This document shows positions 8,317-14,858 of a stretch of 22,472 nt of DNA, in pieces. The DNA comes from JBFXDW01 sp050180745 (GTDB lineage: Bacteria; Pseudomonadota; Alphaproteobacteria; UBA9219), in contig JBFXDW010000023.1 in assembly GCA_050180745.1 (NCBI GenBank), positions 1 to 22,472 of the forward strand, written 5' to 3'. A model generated the notes under the pieces. That model did no database searches and was not told the origin of the DNA. It saw only the letters and a program-made list of their open reading frames with translations. A program made the position numbers and the translations under genes. Every line of letters starts with the position of its first letter. The stretch's first letter is position 1.

Positions 8317-8843
8317 GCGAGCCTTTGCTGTCTTACCTTTTATCGTTTCCTCCTAAAATGCCAGAAGCTATTTGGCTTGTTCCTGTTATTGTGCTGGCAA
8401 TCTTGGGCTGGACGGCTTTCAAAGATGCGCTGACGGGGCGTGTGCCGGATATACTTTTGGCTTTTGGTTTTGTTGGTGCTTTGGGGGCCTCTTTGTGGGG
8501 CGAGGGGCAGTCTCTTGCGACGAAACGCCTGATCGTCGCGGGTGTGGCTGTTTTCGTTCTCGTGATTATTAATGCTGTTTATTTTCGTTTGGCGCGACGT
8601 GATGCATTTGGGTTTGGTGATGTGAAATGGAGCGGCCTTGCGGCGTTTATGTTCGGATTAGAAATCCTTTTCTGGACGTGGTGCGTGGCGGCATGGTTAG
8701 GCGTTATTTGGTTTATTATACGTAAAGGCGTCGGCTTTCTCTGGCCGCGTTTCCGCAGCGAGAGTTATATCCACTTCGTCCCATTTTTGTTTATGGGCCT
8801 GATTGTTTCGAGTTTTAAGGATATGTTACTTAAGCTGCTTTAA
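8313..8843 (+). CDS. Type IV prepilin peptidase (A24 family, CpaA/TadV-like)
   Basis: This integral membrane aspartyl protease should cut the leader of type IV/Flp prepilins or pseudopilins at the inner membrane. Both catalytic aspartates are visible: D38 in FKDALTGRVPD after the first membrane helix, and D103 in FGFGDVKW (the GxGD motif). Five or six hydrophobic segments span the 176 residues, and there is no N-terminal methyltransferase domain, as in the short CpaA/TadV group. It overlaps the upstream coiled-coil gene by 4 bp. Its 3' end overlaps the convergent secF by 18 bp (8826-8843), so the two transcripts can form an antisense pair. No pilin or secretion ATPase gene is nearby, so its substrate is not evident from context. 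Confidence 0.85.
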   Translation: MSEPLLSYLLSFPPKMPEAIWLVPVIVLAILGWTAFKDALTGRVPDILLAFGFVGALGASLWGEGQSLATKRLIVAGVAVFVLVIINAVYFRLARRDAFGFGDVKWSGLAAFMFGLEILFWTWCVAAWLGVIWFIIRKGVGFLWPRFRSESYIHFVPFLFMGLIVSSFKDMLLKLL

Positions 8844-9731
8844 CGGCGGCATATAAAGCATTAATGCAGCAGCGACATAAATCGACGAATAGGTTCCTAC
8901 CAGAATTCCCCATGTGAGGGCTAGGGAAAACGTAAACAGCGTTTGTCCACCGATCAGCACTAATGGAATTAAAGCCAATAACGTTGTCAAGGCCGTCATC
9001 AATGTCCGTGAGAGGGTCTGATTGACGGACAGGTTGATAAGGGTTCGTAGGTCTTTAACCTTCTGGCGGCGCATAATTTCACGAATCCGGTCAAAAACAA
9101 CAACGGTATCATTGATGGAATAACCCGCCAAAGTCAAAAGAGCAGCAATCGCGGTTAGGTTAAAATCAAGGTCGAGAAACGAATAGAGCCCAACCGTAAC
9201 GAAAACATCATGCAAGGTGGCAGCAAAGGCAGCGAGGCCAAATTGCCATTCAAAACGCACAGCAACATACCCAGCAATGGCGGCGATGGCTAAAAGTGTT
9301 GCGAGCAAGCCTGCTTCAAAAAGCTCTTTTCCGATCGTTGGGCCAACGACTTCTACACGGCGGTAATCGTAAGAAGGGCCAAGTTTTTCTCTTACCTTGG
9401 CAACGGCGGCTTGTTGCTCTTCTTCGCCGCCCTCTTGCCGTTGGATACGGATCAAAATGTCTTCATGCGCGCCAAATTCTTGAAGGGCGATTTCGCCAAG
9501 GCCTAGTGTTGATAGATCGTTGCGTAAAGCGGCTACATCAACTGGATTTTCAGCCTTGGCTTCAATCAGGATGCCTCCCTTAAAGTCGATCCCGAGGTTC
9601 AGCCCGTGGGTGAAGAGCGAAAAAATCGTCACAAGCATTAGAATTATTGTCAGGCTAAAGCCGACCTTACGCAAAGAAACAAAATCAATCTTCGTGTCGT
9701 CGGGAATCATATGAAAGGGGCGCAGAAACAT
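8826..9731 (-). CDS. secF: Protein translocase subunit SecF
   Basis: SecF partners SecD in the Sec translocon accessory complex that uses the proton gradient to pull proteins across the inner membrane. The 301-residue protein has TM1 at about 24-41, then the periplasmic P4 domain beginning LNLGIDFKGGILIEA. Five C-terminal helices follow, with VRFEWQFGLAAFAATLHDVF and LTLAGYSINDTVVVFDRIRE, the hallmark D..VV..RIRE segment. Length and motifs are normal. In most alphaproteobacteria secF follows secD directly. Here the upstream neighbour is an unrelated 267-aa gene 88 bp away, so secF is transcribed without secD. No strong promoter is obvious in 9732-9818. Confidence 0.93.
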   Translation of the reverse strand: MFLRPFHMIPDDTKIDFVSLRKVGFSLTIILMLVTIFSLFTHGLNLGIDFKGGILIEAKAENPVDVAALRNDLSTLGLGEIALQEFGAHEDILIRIQRQEGGEEEQQAAVAKVREKLGPSYDYRRVEVVGPTIGKELFEAGLLATLLAIAAIAGYVAVRFEWQFGLAAFAATLHDVFVTVGLYSFLDLDFNLTAIAALLTLAGYSINDTVVVFDRIREIMRRQKVKDLRTLINLSVNQTLSRTLMTALTTLLALIPLVLIGGQTLFTFSLALTWGILVGTYSSIYVAAALMLYMPPLKQLK

Positions 9732-9818
9732 ATTCTCTATCCTTGGTTTTTTTATATTGTCGTAAGGTGTAAACGAAAGGGCTTGGTGTGTCTAGTGGTG
9801 CTGTGAAATGACTTGTTT

Positions 9819-10622
9819 TCAATGAATTAGAGCTGTTACTGCGTGGCGCTGGTAGGAGCGGTTTTTGAAGGACATATGGTCGCCATAGCCCCTCATGTGC
9901 GGGTTATTCATCAGGTGGCCAGCAACGGCGCCAAGAGTGTTAAAGAATGAAAACTGCCGTTCTTCAGGATCGTACTCGAAAAACCTGCGGTTCTCTTTCG
10001 TTGATTCCGGCAAGGTTAAGCCTATGCCGCTGTCATGGACGATATGCCGTGAGGGAAGGCTTTTCAAAAGATCGAAAAAGACGGATTCATTCACAACACG
10101 GCCTTTGGGAGCAAAGAGCAGGCGTTCACCTAAGGCCATGGCGACATGCGGGAGCATTTCTTCATAGTGCCACTCATTAGAAGCCAGCTTGTGATCATAG
10201 ATGCGATTGAGGGATTGGCTGTGTTCTTGAAGGTAGAGGAACTGGATCAGGCGTGTGATCTCCTCTTGGAGTTTTTCGTCAAGGATTTGTAAATCATCAC
10301 AAGAATCTTCCGTATAGTGCCCCAGAGAGATAAGCGTGATGATATAGCCGCCCGCCCGCATATCTTCCAAGCAAGTCATGGATTTTTTGAGGTCCGTGAC
10401 ATCTAAGGATTCAAGCTCAAAATCCGTGTTTTCTTGCAAAATGTTGAAATGCCGTACAGCCGCCCACTCGACCATGTTGTCGGGTAGAAGATCAGGAAGC
10501 CAGAGTCTGGTTGCGGTAGATCCAGCAATGCGTTGATAATAGGAAAAGACGGCTGTGATTTGCCGACCCTGTGAGGGAGCTACAAAAAAGGGCGCAATTT
10601 TGCGCGTCTTATGTATGAGCAT
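9819..10622 (-). CDS. Unrecognised 267-aa protein, downstream paralogue
   Basis: I do not recognise this family. It is 267 residues long, exactly as long as its upstream neighbour, and aligns with it almost without gaps. Shared blocks are FF.AP..GRQI, FSY.QR, TR.W.P, VEWAA.R.F..LQE, GGY....LG.Y, DDL.ILD.KLQ.EIT and FLYL, PHVA..L.E, and SHIVHD..IGLTLPE-like residues. No signal peptide, membrane helix or obvious enzyme motif is visible. The N-terminal half looks alpha/beta, rather like a PAS or receiver fold, and the middle looks helical. The frame continues upstream to 10664, but the ATG at 10622 (MLIHKTRK) has the ribosome binding site GAAGGA and matches the paralogue's length, so I chose it. 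The gene has its own promoter and a structured leader. Confidence 0.8.
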   Translation of the reverse strand: MLIHKTRKIAPFFVAPSQGRQITAVFSYYQRIAGSTATRLWLPDLLPDNMVEWAAVRHFNILQENTDFELESLDVTDLKKSMTCLEDMRAGGYIITLISLGHYTEDSCDDLQILDEKLQEEITRLIQFLYLQEHSQSLNRIYDHKLASNEWHYEEMLPHVAMALGERLLFAPKGRVVNESVFFDLLKSLPSRHIVHDSGIGLTLPESTKENRRFFEYDPEERQFSFFNTLGAVAGHLMNNPHMRGYGDHMSFKNRSYQRHAVTALIH

Positions 10623-10712
10623 GGCGTCCTTCGCTGGCAGGGGAGGTAATCCACCAGACACCAAAAACGGGAACGATTGCGTTTTTCACCCTGAGAAACA
10701 AAAAGTCCCGAT
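10620..10712 (-). promoter_or_regulatory. Structured leader with partial TPP-riboswitch 3' motif
   Basis: The leader contains a 7-bp stem (AAAAACG/CGTTTTT), then TCTGGTGGATTACC and TGCCAGCGAAGGA running into the ribosome binding site. The last 13 bases match the 3' end of the TPP aptamer in front of the paralogue. The pyrimidine-binding CUGAGA and the GAACCUGAU segment are absent. It is either a decayed copy or a diverged regulator. TPP binding is not supported. Confidence 0.4.
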
Positions 10713-10721
10713 TAAAACGGA

Positions 10722-10749
10722 TTAATATCCTAAAACAGAAAGCTGTCAA
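10722..10749 (-). promoter_or_regulatory. Promoter of downstream 267-aa paralogue
   Basis: On the minus strand a perfect -35 TTGACA (10749-10744), a 16-base spacer and TATTAA (10727-10722) form a good sigma70-type promoter. Transcription would start near 10715, giving a leader of about 90 nt. Confidence 0.6.
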
Positions 10750-10755
10750 TTATTT

Positions 10756-11559
10756 TTATGCGGCCAGAGCGATAGCCGAACGTTGCTGCCAGTGTCGAGC
10801 CTCTGGTCTTATGTGGGTGGCACTGCTGCGCATGTGGTGAGTGATCGTCTCGTCCAGCACATTGCCAAGGGCATTGAAAAAAGCCATAGCCTGACACTCT
10901 CCCTTGGCGATATAGGTCCAGTTTTTATTTTTTTCGGCCTCCGGCAGCGTAAGACCTATGGCCGCATCATGAACTATGTGAGAGCTTGGGAGATGTTCTA
11001 GGAGGTCGAGAAAAAGCTCCTCTTCAGCAGCGAGTTTATGCGGATAGAAAAGTTTCTTCTCAGCCAAAGACTGCGCAACATGAGGTAGGGCCTCAGCGCA
11101 GCTCCATTCTGGTTTTTCAAGCCCGGCATGTTTAAACAGAGAGGTCGCTTTGCTGAGTTCATCTAAATACAAGAAATGGATCATTTTTGTGATCTCATCC
11201 TGAAGCTTTTTGTCCAGAATCTCAAGATCGTCATGGGCAGTAGCATCGCTGTAACGCCCCAGAGTCATCATGACGACGCGATAGCCTCCTCCTTGCATAG
11301 AACGCAAAGCACGCAATGTTCGTGGCATGTCAAATATGTTCAAATCATCTATAACCAGATTGTCTCCTTCCTGAAGGAGGTCGAACTCGCGAATGGCGGC
11401 CCATTCAACGGCTTGGTTATTGATTGTTTGTGGAACCCACACGCGGGTGTTGGCGCTTTTACGCATACGCTGGAGGTAGGAAAACCCAGCCAGAATCTGC
11501 CGTCCTTTATGAGGTGCAGCAAAAAAGCGCGGTTTTTGAGGCGTAAGTAGGGTTGGCAT
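10756..11559 (-). CDS. Unrecognised 267-aa protein behind a TPP riboswitch
   Basis: This is the paralogue of the gene at 9819-10622, same length, and I do not recognise the family. Conserved blocks include KPRFFAAPHKGRQI, VEWAAIREFDLLQE, GGYRVVMMTLGRYSD, DDLEILDKKLQDEITKMI, LPHVAQSLAEKKLFYP and SSHIVHDAAIGLTLPEA. It looks soluble, with no signal peptide or membrane segment. The frame extends upstream to an ATG at 11598, but those 13 codons lie inside the riboswitch aptamer. The ATG at 11559 (MPTLLTPQKP), preceded by AAGGGAG with a 5-base spacer, is the likely start. The gene should be made when TPP is scarce, if the riboswitch acts in the usual way. That hints at a role linked to thiamine status, but nothing in the protein shows it. 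Confidence 0.82.
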   Translation of the reverse strand: MPTLLTPQKPRFFAAPHKGRQILAGFSYLQRMRKSANTRVWVPQTINNQAVEWAAIREFDLLQEGDNLVIDDLNIFDMPRTLRALRSMQGGGYRVVMMTLGRYSDATAHDDLEILDKKLQDEITKMIHFLYLDELSKATSLFKHAGLEKPEWSCAEALPHVAQSLAEKKLFYPHKLAAEEELFLDLLEHLPSSHIVHDAAIGLTLPEAEKNKNWTYIAKGECQAMAFFNALGNVLDETITHHMRSSATHIRPEARHWQQRSAIALAA

Positions 11560-11560
11560 A

Positions 11561-11649
11561 AAAACTCCCTTCGCTGGCATGATCCAGATCAGGTTCAACG
11601 AGTGTGATCTCAGCCTCTCTTTTGTAGAAAGGCACCTCGGTTATGGTGA
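11561..11649 (-). promoter_or_regulatory. TPP (THI-box) riboswitch
   Basis: On the minus strand the leader reads GAGGTGCC, then GGCTGAGATC, then TTGAACCTGATCTGGATC, then ATGCCAGCGAAGGGAG. These are the conserved core segments of the thiamine pyrophosphate aptamer in the right order and spacing: CUGAGA binds the pyrimidine, and CCUGAUCUGGAU..UGCCAGCGAAGGGA binds the pyrophosphate. The AAGGGAG at its 3' edge is also the Shine-Dalgarno sequence of the next gene, so ligand binding should hide the ribosome binding site (translational OFF control). No intrinsic terminator is seen. The 5' boundary is set from the promoter and is approximate. Confidence 0.93.
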
Positions 11650-11655
11650 GCAAGA

Positions 11656-11684
11656 AGGGTAGGCTTGTGGTCGGAGGCTGTCAA
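11656..11684 (-). promoter_or_regulatory. Promoter of the riboswitch transcript
   Basis: A perfect -35 TTGACA (11684-11679), a 17-base spacer and a weak -10 TACCCT (11661-11656) would start transcription near 11649, just before the aptamer. Confidence 0.55.
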
Positions 11685-11715
11685 TGGGGGGGCTGGAAAA
11701 CAGCATTCAGGATCC

Positions 11716-11768
11716 GGCTGGGGTCCCATTTTTCTTTTTTGGGCTCCAGTTATGCAAGAAGTCTATTG
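11716..11768. repeat. Dispersed repeat shared with 20396-20448
   Basis: About 53 bp beginning GGCTGGGGTCCCATTTTTC and ending near TATGCAAGA recurs at 20396-20448 with only a few differences. It is non-coding here and lies upstream of the riboswitch promoter. Confidence 0.7.
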
Positions 11769-11799
11769 TTGCAGGTCTCTCCCCATTGCCAAAACCTTT

Positions 11800-11916
11800 C
11801 CGTCATTCCCGCGAAGGCGGGAATCCCATTTTGGTAGTTCCAAAACTTGCAGTATTTGTCTTCCTTGCAATTTTTTTAAAAAAGAAATGGGATTCCCGCC
11901 TTCGCGGGAATGACGG
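11800..11916. repeat. MITE-like element with 32-bp perfect inverted ends
   Basis: Bases 11800-11831 (starting CCGTCATTCCCGCGAAGGCG) are perfectly inverted at 11885-11916, around a 53-bp AT-rich centre. Each arm also contains its own small palindrome (CCCGC/GCGGG). It carries no gene, so short open frames here are not coding. It could fold into a long hairpin in RNA from either strand and may end the galU transcript. Confidence 0.85.
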
Positions 11917-11995
11917 AGGAACTCTAGAGGTCTGGGAGAGAAACGCAAAGTTAGAGTAAAATCCGGAATTTGCTCTAGCGCTCCTGAATTCTCCC

Positions 11996-12023
11996 GACCC
12001 CTGACCCCTGACCCCTGACCCCT
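11996..12023 (-). repeat. Four tandem 7-bp G-rich repeats starting in the galU stop codon
   Basis: On the galU coding strand AGGGGTC is repeated four times without error. The first copy begins with the A of the TAG stop. This gives four GGGG runs separated by three bases, a textbook intramolecular G-quadruplex pattern, directly in the 3' UTR. Confidence 0.85.
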
Positions 12024-12888
12024 ATTTATACTTCTCCAAAATTCGTTTGACCTTGTCGCCTGTCTCGGGACTTGCTAGAGAGAACGCGATGTTAGCTTCA
12101 AGAAAACCTAACTTATGGCCACAGTCAAAACGCTGCCCCTCATAGCGGAAGCCATGAAAATCCTGTTGCCCTATCAGGCGTGCCATGCTGTCGGTGAGTT
12201 GTATCTCGCCGCCTGCGCCTTTCTTTTTTTCCTCCAGAAACTCAAAGATTTTAGGCTGTAAAATATAACGGCCAATGACGGAAAGAGTCGAAGGCGCATC
12301 CTCCGGTTCTGGTTTTTCAACTAAGCCTTTCATGCTGACCATTTGGCCTTTATCTTCTTCGATATCCAAAATGCCATAGCGGTTTGTTTGTTCGCGTGGC
12401 ACATCAACCACGCCCACAAGATTGCCGCCGATTTGGTTATAGGCTTTGGTCATTTGAGCTAAACAAGGTGTATCAGCCAAAACAACATCGTCTGGCAAGA
12501 GGATGGCAAAAGGCTCATCCCCTACAAGATGGCGGGCACACCATACCGCGTGACCTAGTCCAAGAGGTTGTTCTTGGCGTACAATTTGAAGATTGCCCGA
12601 TTCAATCTCGGTCGATTGCAGAATTTTGAGTTGCTCTGTTTTGCCGCGCTCTTTAAGAGTTTGGACGAGCTCTGTGTTGTGGTCAAAATAATCCTCAAGC
12701 GCACCCTTGCCGTGGCTGGTGACGAAGATAAATTGCTCAATTCCCGCAGCACGTGCCTCATCAACCGCATGTTGGATAAGTGGACGGTCCACGAGGGTTA
12801 GCATTTCCTTAGGCATAGCCTTTGTGGCGGGTAAAAAACGTGTTCCCAAACCGGCAACAGGAAAGACAGCCTTGCGAAGAGGTTTCAT
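12022..12888 (-). CDS. galU: UTP-glucose-1-phosphate uridylyltransferase GalU
   Basis: It makes UDP-glucose from UTP and glucose 1-phosphate, supplying sugar nucleotides for LPS core and exopolysaccharide in the cytoplasm. The 288-residue protein shows the nucleotide-binding signature VAGLGTRFLPATKAMPKEML (11-30), then PLIQHAVDEARAAGI, FAILLPDDVV, and LVEKPEPEDAPS. Length and motifs are typical. The start at 12888 has AAGGATC upstream. The palindromic element at 12903-13009 sits only about 14 bp before the start codon, so its hairpin may influence initiation or carry the promoter. The gene ends in a G-quadruplex-like repeat array that includes its TAG stop. Confidence 0.95.
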   Translation of the reverse strand: MKPLRKAVFPVAGLGTRFLPATKAMPKEMLTLVDRPLIQHAVDEARAAGIEQFIFVTSHGKGALEDYFDHNTELVQTLKERGKTEQLKILQSTEIESGNLQIVRQEQPLGLGHAVWCARHLVGDEPFAILLPDDVVLADTPCLAQMTKAYNQIGGNLVGVVDVPREQTNRYGILDIEEDKGQMVSMKGLVEKPEPEDAPSTLSVIGRYILQPKIFEFLEEKKKGAGGEIQLTDSMARLIGQQDFHGFRYEGQRFDCGHKLGFLEANIAFSLASPETGDKVKRILEKYK

Positions 12889-12902
12889 AAGAAAGATCCT
12901 TT

Positions 12903-13009
12903 TATAGTCCTTTAAATTAAGGTTTCCCCGTCGTCACTCGTCGCTTATGGAGCCATTAGTCCACTGCGCTCCTCGTTCCTAGGGGCAAATCTTAATTTAA
13001 AGGACTATA
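12903..13009. repeat. 107-bp element with 19-bp perfect inverted ends
   Basis: TATAGTCCTTTAAATTAAG (12903-12921) is perfectly inverted at 12991-13009. Inner parts (TTTCCCC and GGGGCAAA) extend the pairing. It fills the whole gap between the response regulator stop and the galU ribosome binding site. A MITE-like origin and a terminator or read-through role are both possible. Confidence 0.8.
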
Positions 13010-13010
13010 C

Positions 13011-13409
13011 TTACTGATTGTCGTTTTCAATAGACAAAACATCTTCCACAGCATCGCATATTTCGTCCAGAGAAAAGGGCTTGGCGATGACACGATGGAC
13101 GAGGGACTCAAGATTATGCGCGCGCATGCGTTCTTGGGCATAACCTGAGATCATAATTACGCGTAAACTTGGATAGTCTTGTCCTACCTTAAGGGCCAAG
13201 GCAATCCCATCTACATTCGGCATAACGATATCTGTAATGAGGACGTGAAAGGCATTGGCAGCCAAGGCATCAAGAGCTTCTTGTCCATCATTTGCCGTTT
13301 TGACGTCGGCTTCAAATGCTGCCAGTGCACGCACGATAAATTCCTGTACCGCCGGGTTGTCCTCGGCGACAAGAATGCGAAGCTTTGTGTTCGGATCAAT
13401 CGTTGGCAT
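13011..13409 (-). CDS. Single-domain response regulator, CpdR-like
   Basis: The 132-residue protein is a lone receiver domain. The acidic pair E16-D17, the phospho-acceptor D60 (LITDIVMPNVDG), S88 (MISGY) and K110 (VIAKPFSLDE) are all present. No output domain follows. The combination of TDIVMP.(V/M)DGI and AKPF.L resembles alphaproteobacterial CpdR. In Caulobacter, CpdR is a phosphorelay-controlled adaptor that delivers substrates to ClpXP at the cell pole. Its start overlaps the 3' end of the zinc-ribbon gene by 14 bp (13396-13409), so they are co-transcribed. It could equally be another single-domain regulator of the same fold, so I leave the symbol blank. Confidence 0.85.
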   Translation of the reverse strand: MPTIDPNTKLRILVAEDNPAVQEFIVRALAAFEADVKTANDGQEALDALAANAFHVLITDIVMPNVDGIALALKVGQDYPSLRVIMISGYAQERMRAHNLESLVHRVIAKPFSLDEICDAVEDVLSIENDNQ

Positions 13410-14121
13410 GCGTAGTTATTTCAAGAAAGCGTAAAGAGACTTCGGTTATGGACTTTTGAGGAGATAGAACTGCCGAAGAAAAGGCAACCCTCTCCCTTGG
13501 TTTGATTGTAGCTTGAACCGGTTGAATGTTCCAGCTTTTGATTACTTGTCCATCGGGGCCGCGTGCTTCAACCTGAATTTCTGGGATGACGTGAACTTCG
13601 GGGCTTTGATTAAGGATCATGCCTTCGACGATAAGATGCATAGCGCCATTCTGATAGCGGCGTATTGAACGAATATCCCGTAGGTAAAGGGCGTCGAGTT
13701 CAGGCGGAGACACAAGGCCCAGCGTAATATAAAGAGGACCTGAAGCTGGCCAAATTTGAACGATTTGATCACGGAACATCACGAAGATGAGGCAGATAAA
13801 GACGAGGATTCCAATTGTAATTGTTCCAGCCCAGAGAATCAGTTTTTGGAATTCATTGCCAGAGATATGCTCTGGTGCGGGAGCGTCAGGAGGAAGGGGA
13901 GGCGCAGGCTGTTCTTGTGTTGCTACGGCTGCGGCGCGTAAATCAGCTGCTTTTTTATCTACGTCTTCTTGTGAAACTGTTGTTTTTAAAAGGGATTTCC
14001 CTTTTTTGTCGCAGGTCCATGTTTCTCCACACTTGGCACATTTCACCCGCCGAGGCCCTTCGCTAAAAAGCGATGAGGGTACTAAAAAGGAAGATTTGCA
14101 CTTTTTGCAAACAATGATCAT
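13396..14121 (-). CDS. MJ0042-type zinc-ribbon membrane protein (DUF3426-like)
   Basis: The N-terminus carries the MJ0042 zinc ribbon: MIIVCKKCKSSFLVP and RRVKCAKCGETW, with C5, C8, C28 and C31 as ligands. A proline/alanine-rich linker (about 70-88) leads to one membrane helix (about 94-116, LILWAGTITIGILVFICLIF). The C-terminal periplasmic part (NGAMHLIVEGMILNQSPEVH, then ARGPDGQVIKSWNI and PRERVAFSS) resembles DUF3426 beta-sandwich domains. The function of the family is not established. It is commonly found beside ftsE/ftsX in alphaproteobacteria, as here, divergently transcribed from ftsE with a 65-bp gap, so a role in division or envelope work is suggested only by context. Confidence 0.85.
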   Translation of the reverse strand: MIIVCKKCKSSFLVPSSLFSEGPRRVKCAKCGETWTCDKKGKSLLKTTVSQEDVDKKAADLRAAAVATQEQPAPPLPPDAPAPEHISGNEFQKLILWAGTITIGILVFICLIFVMFRDQIVQIWPASGPLYITLGLVSPPELDALYLRDIRSIRRYQNGAMHLIVEGMILNQSPEVHVIPEIQVEARGPDGQVIKSWNIQPVQATIKPRERVAFSSAVLSPQKSITEVSLRFLEITTHAND

Positions 14122-14127
14122 AGAGTT

Positions 14128-14136
14128 TGTTATAAC
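14128..14136 (+). promoter_or_regulatory. Candidate extended -10 promoter for ftsE
   Basis: TGTTATAAC lies about 50 bases before the ftsE start in the 65-bp divergent gap. The only -35-like sequence (TTGCAA) is spaced 20 bases, so assignment is tentative. Confidence 0.35.
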
Positions 14137-14186
14137 GGTTTTATGAGGGCTGGCAAGCTCATATAAGTGATGCTATGGGATGGTAA

Positions 14187-14858
14187 ATGCTTCTTTCTTT
14201 TGAACATGTGTCTTTGCACTATGATCCGACAGTGCCTGTGTTGGCGGAAGTCAATCTGGCAATCGTTTCGGGTATGTTTTACTTTTTGACGGGGTCTAGC
14301 GGTGCGGGAAAGTCCTCGTTGCTGCGTCTCATTTATCAAATTGAAAAACCGAGCAAGGGCCGAATCATGCTCTTTGACCGGTATATGGATGAGGTCACGC
14401 CAGATGAGCTGCCTGCACTGCGGCGACGGCTTGGTATCGTGTTTCAGGATTTTCGGCTTATTCCTCATATGACGGCTCTTGAGAATGTCGCTTTGCCCCT
14501 TTATCTCGTGGGTGGGCAGAAACAGGATATACATCAGCATGTAGCGGAGTTGTTAGCATGGGTGGGACTGGAAGATCGTCTGCATGCCTATCCTTGTGAG
14601 CTTTCGGGCGGTGAGCAGCAACGCGTTGCGATTGCGCGTGCGATCGTGAATAAGCCCCGCCTTTTGCTGGCCGATGAGCCAACAGGAAATGTCGATGATG
14701 AATCGGCAAAGAAGCTGATGCATTTATTCTTAGAGCTTAACAAAATGGGGACTACGGTTATTTTTGCGACACATCAACAAGGGCTCGTTGAAAAATATGC
14801 TAAGCCTGTCTTACGTTTGCGCAAAGGTCGTCTTGTGACTTTGGAGACCGGAAGATGA
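14187..14858 (+). CDS. ftsE: Cell division ATP-binding protein FtsE
   Basis: FtsE is the ABC-type ATPase that works with FtsX to activate septal peptidoglycan hydrolysis and support divisome assembly at the inner membrane. The 223-residue protein has Walker A GSSGAGKS (36-43), the Q-loop (VFQDFRLIP), signature LSGGEQQRVAIARA (139-152), Walker B LLLADEPTGNVD with E164, and the switch histidine H196. Phe-Tyr before the Walker A strand (MFYFLTG) is typical of FtsE. It overlaps ftsX by 4 bp (ATGA, 14855-14858). The operon continues ftsX-ydcF-plsC with gaps of only two bases. Confidence 0.93.
   Translation: MLLSFEHVSLHYDPTVPVLAEVNLAIVSGMFYFLTGSSGAGKSSLLRLIYQIEKPSKGRIMLFDRYMDEVTPDELPALRRRLGIVFQDFRLIPHMTALENVALPLYLVGGQKQDIHQHVAELLAWVGLEDRLHAYPCELSGGEQQRVAIARAIVNKPRLLLADEPTGNVDDESAKKLMHLFLELNKMGTTVIFATHQQGLVEKYAKPVLRLRKGRLVTLETGR

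Noticed and set aside
11560..11598. Upstream start giving a 280-aa form of the riboswitch-controlled protein
   Set aside because: The extra codons lie inside the TPP aptamer, and the shorter start has the ribosome binding site and equals the paralogue's 267 residues.
11643..11959. Several overlapping ORFs with FPRRRESHFG or HSREGGNPI peptides
   Set aside because: They lie in the inverted-repeat element. Such peptides are typical translations of palindromic intergenic repeats.
11996..12023. CRISPR-like short repeats
   Set aside because: The unit is 7 bp without spacers, so it is a simple tandem repeat. No CRISPR array or cas gene is present in the window.
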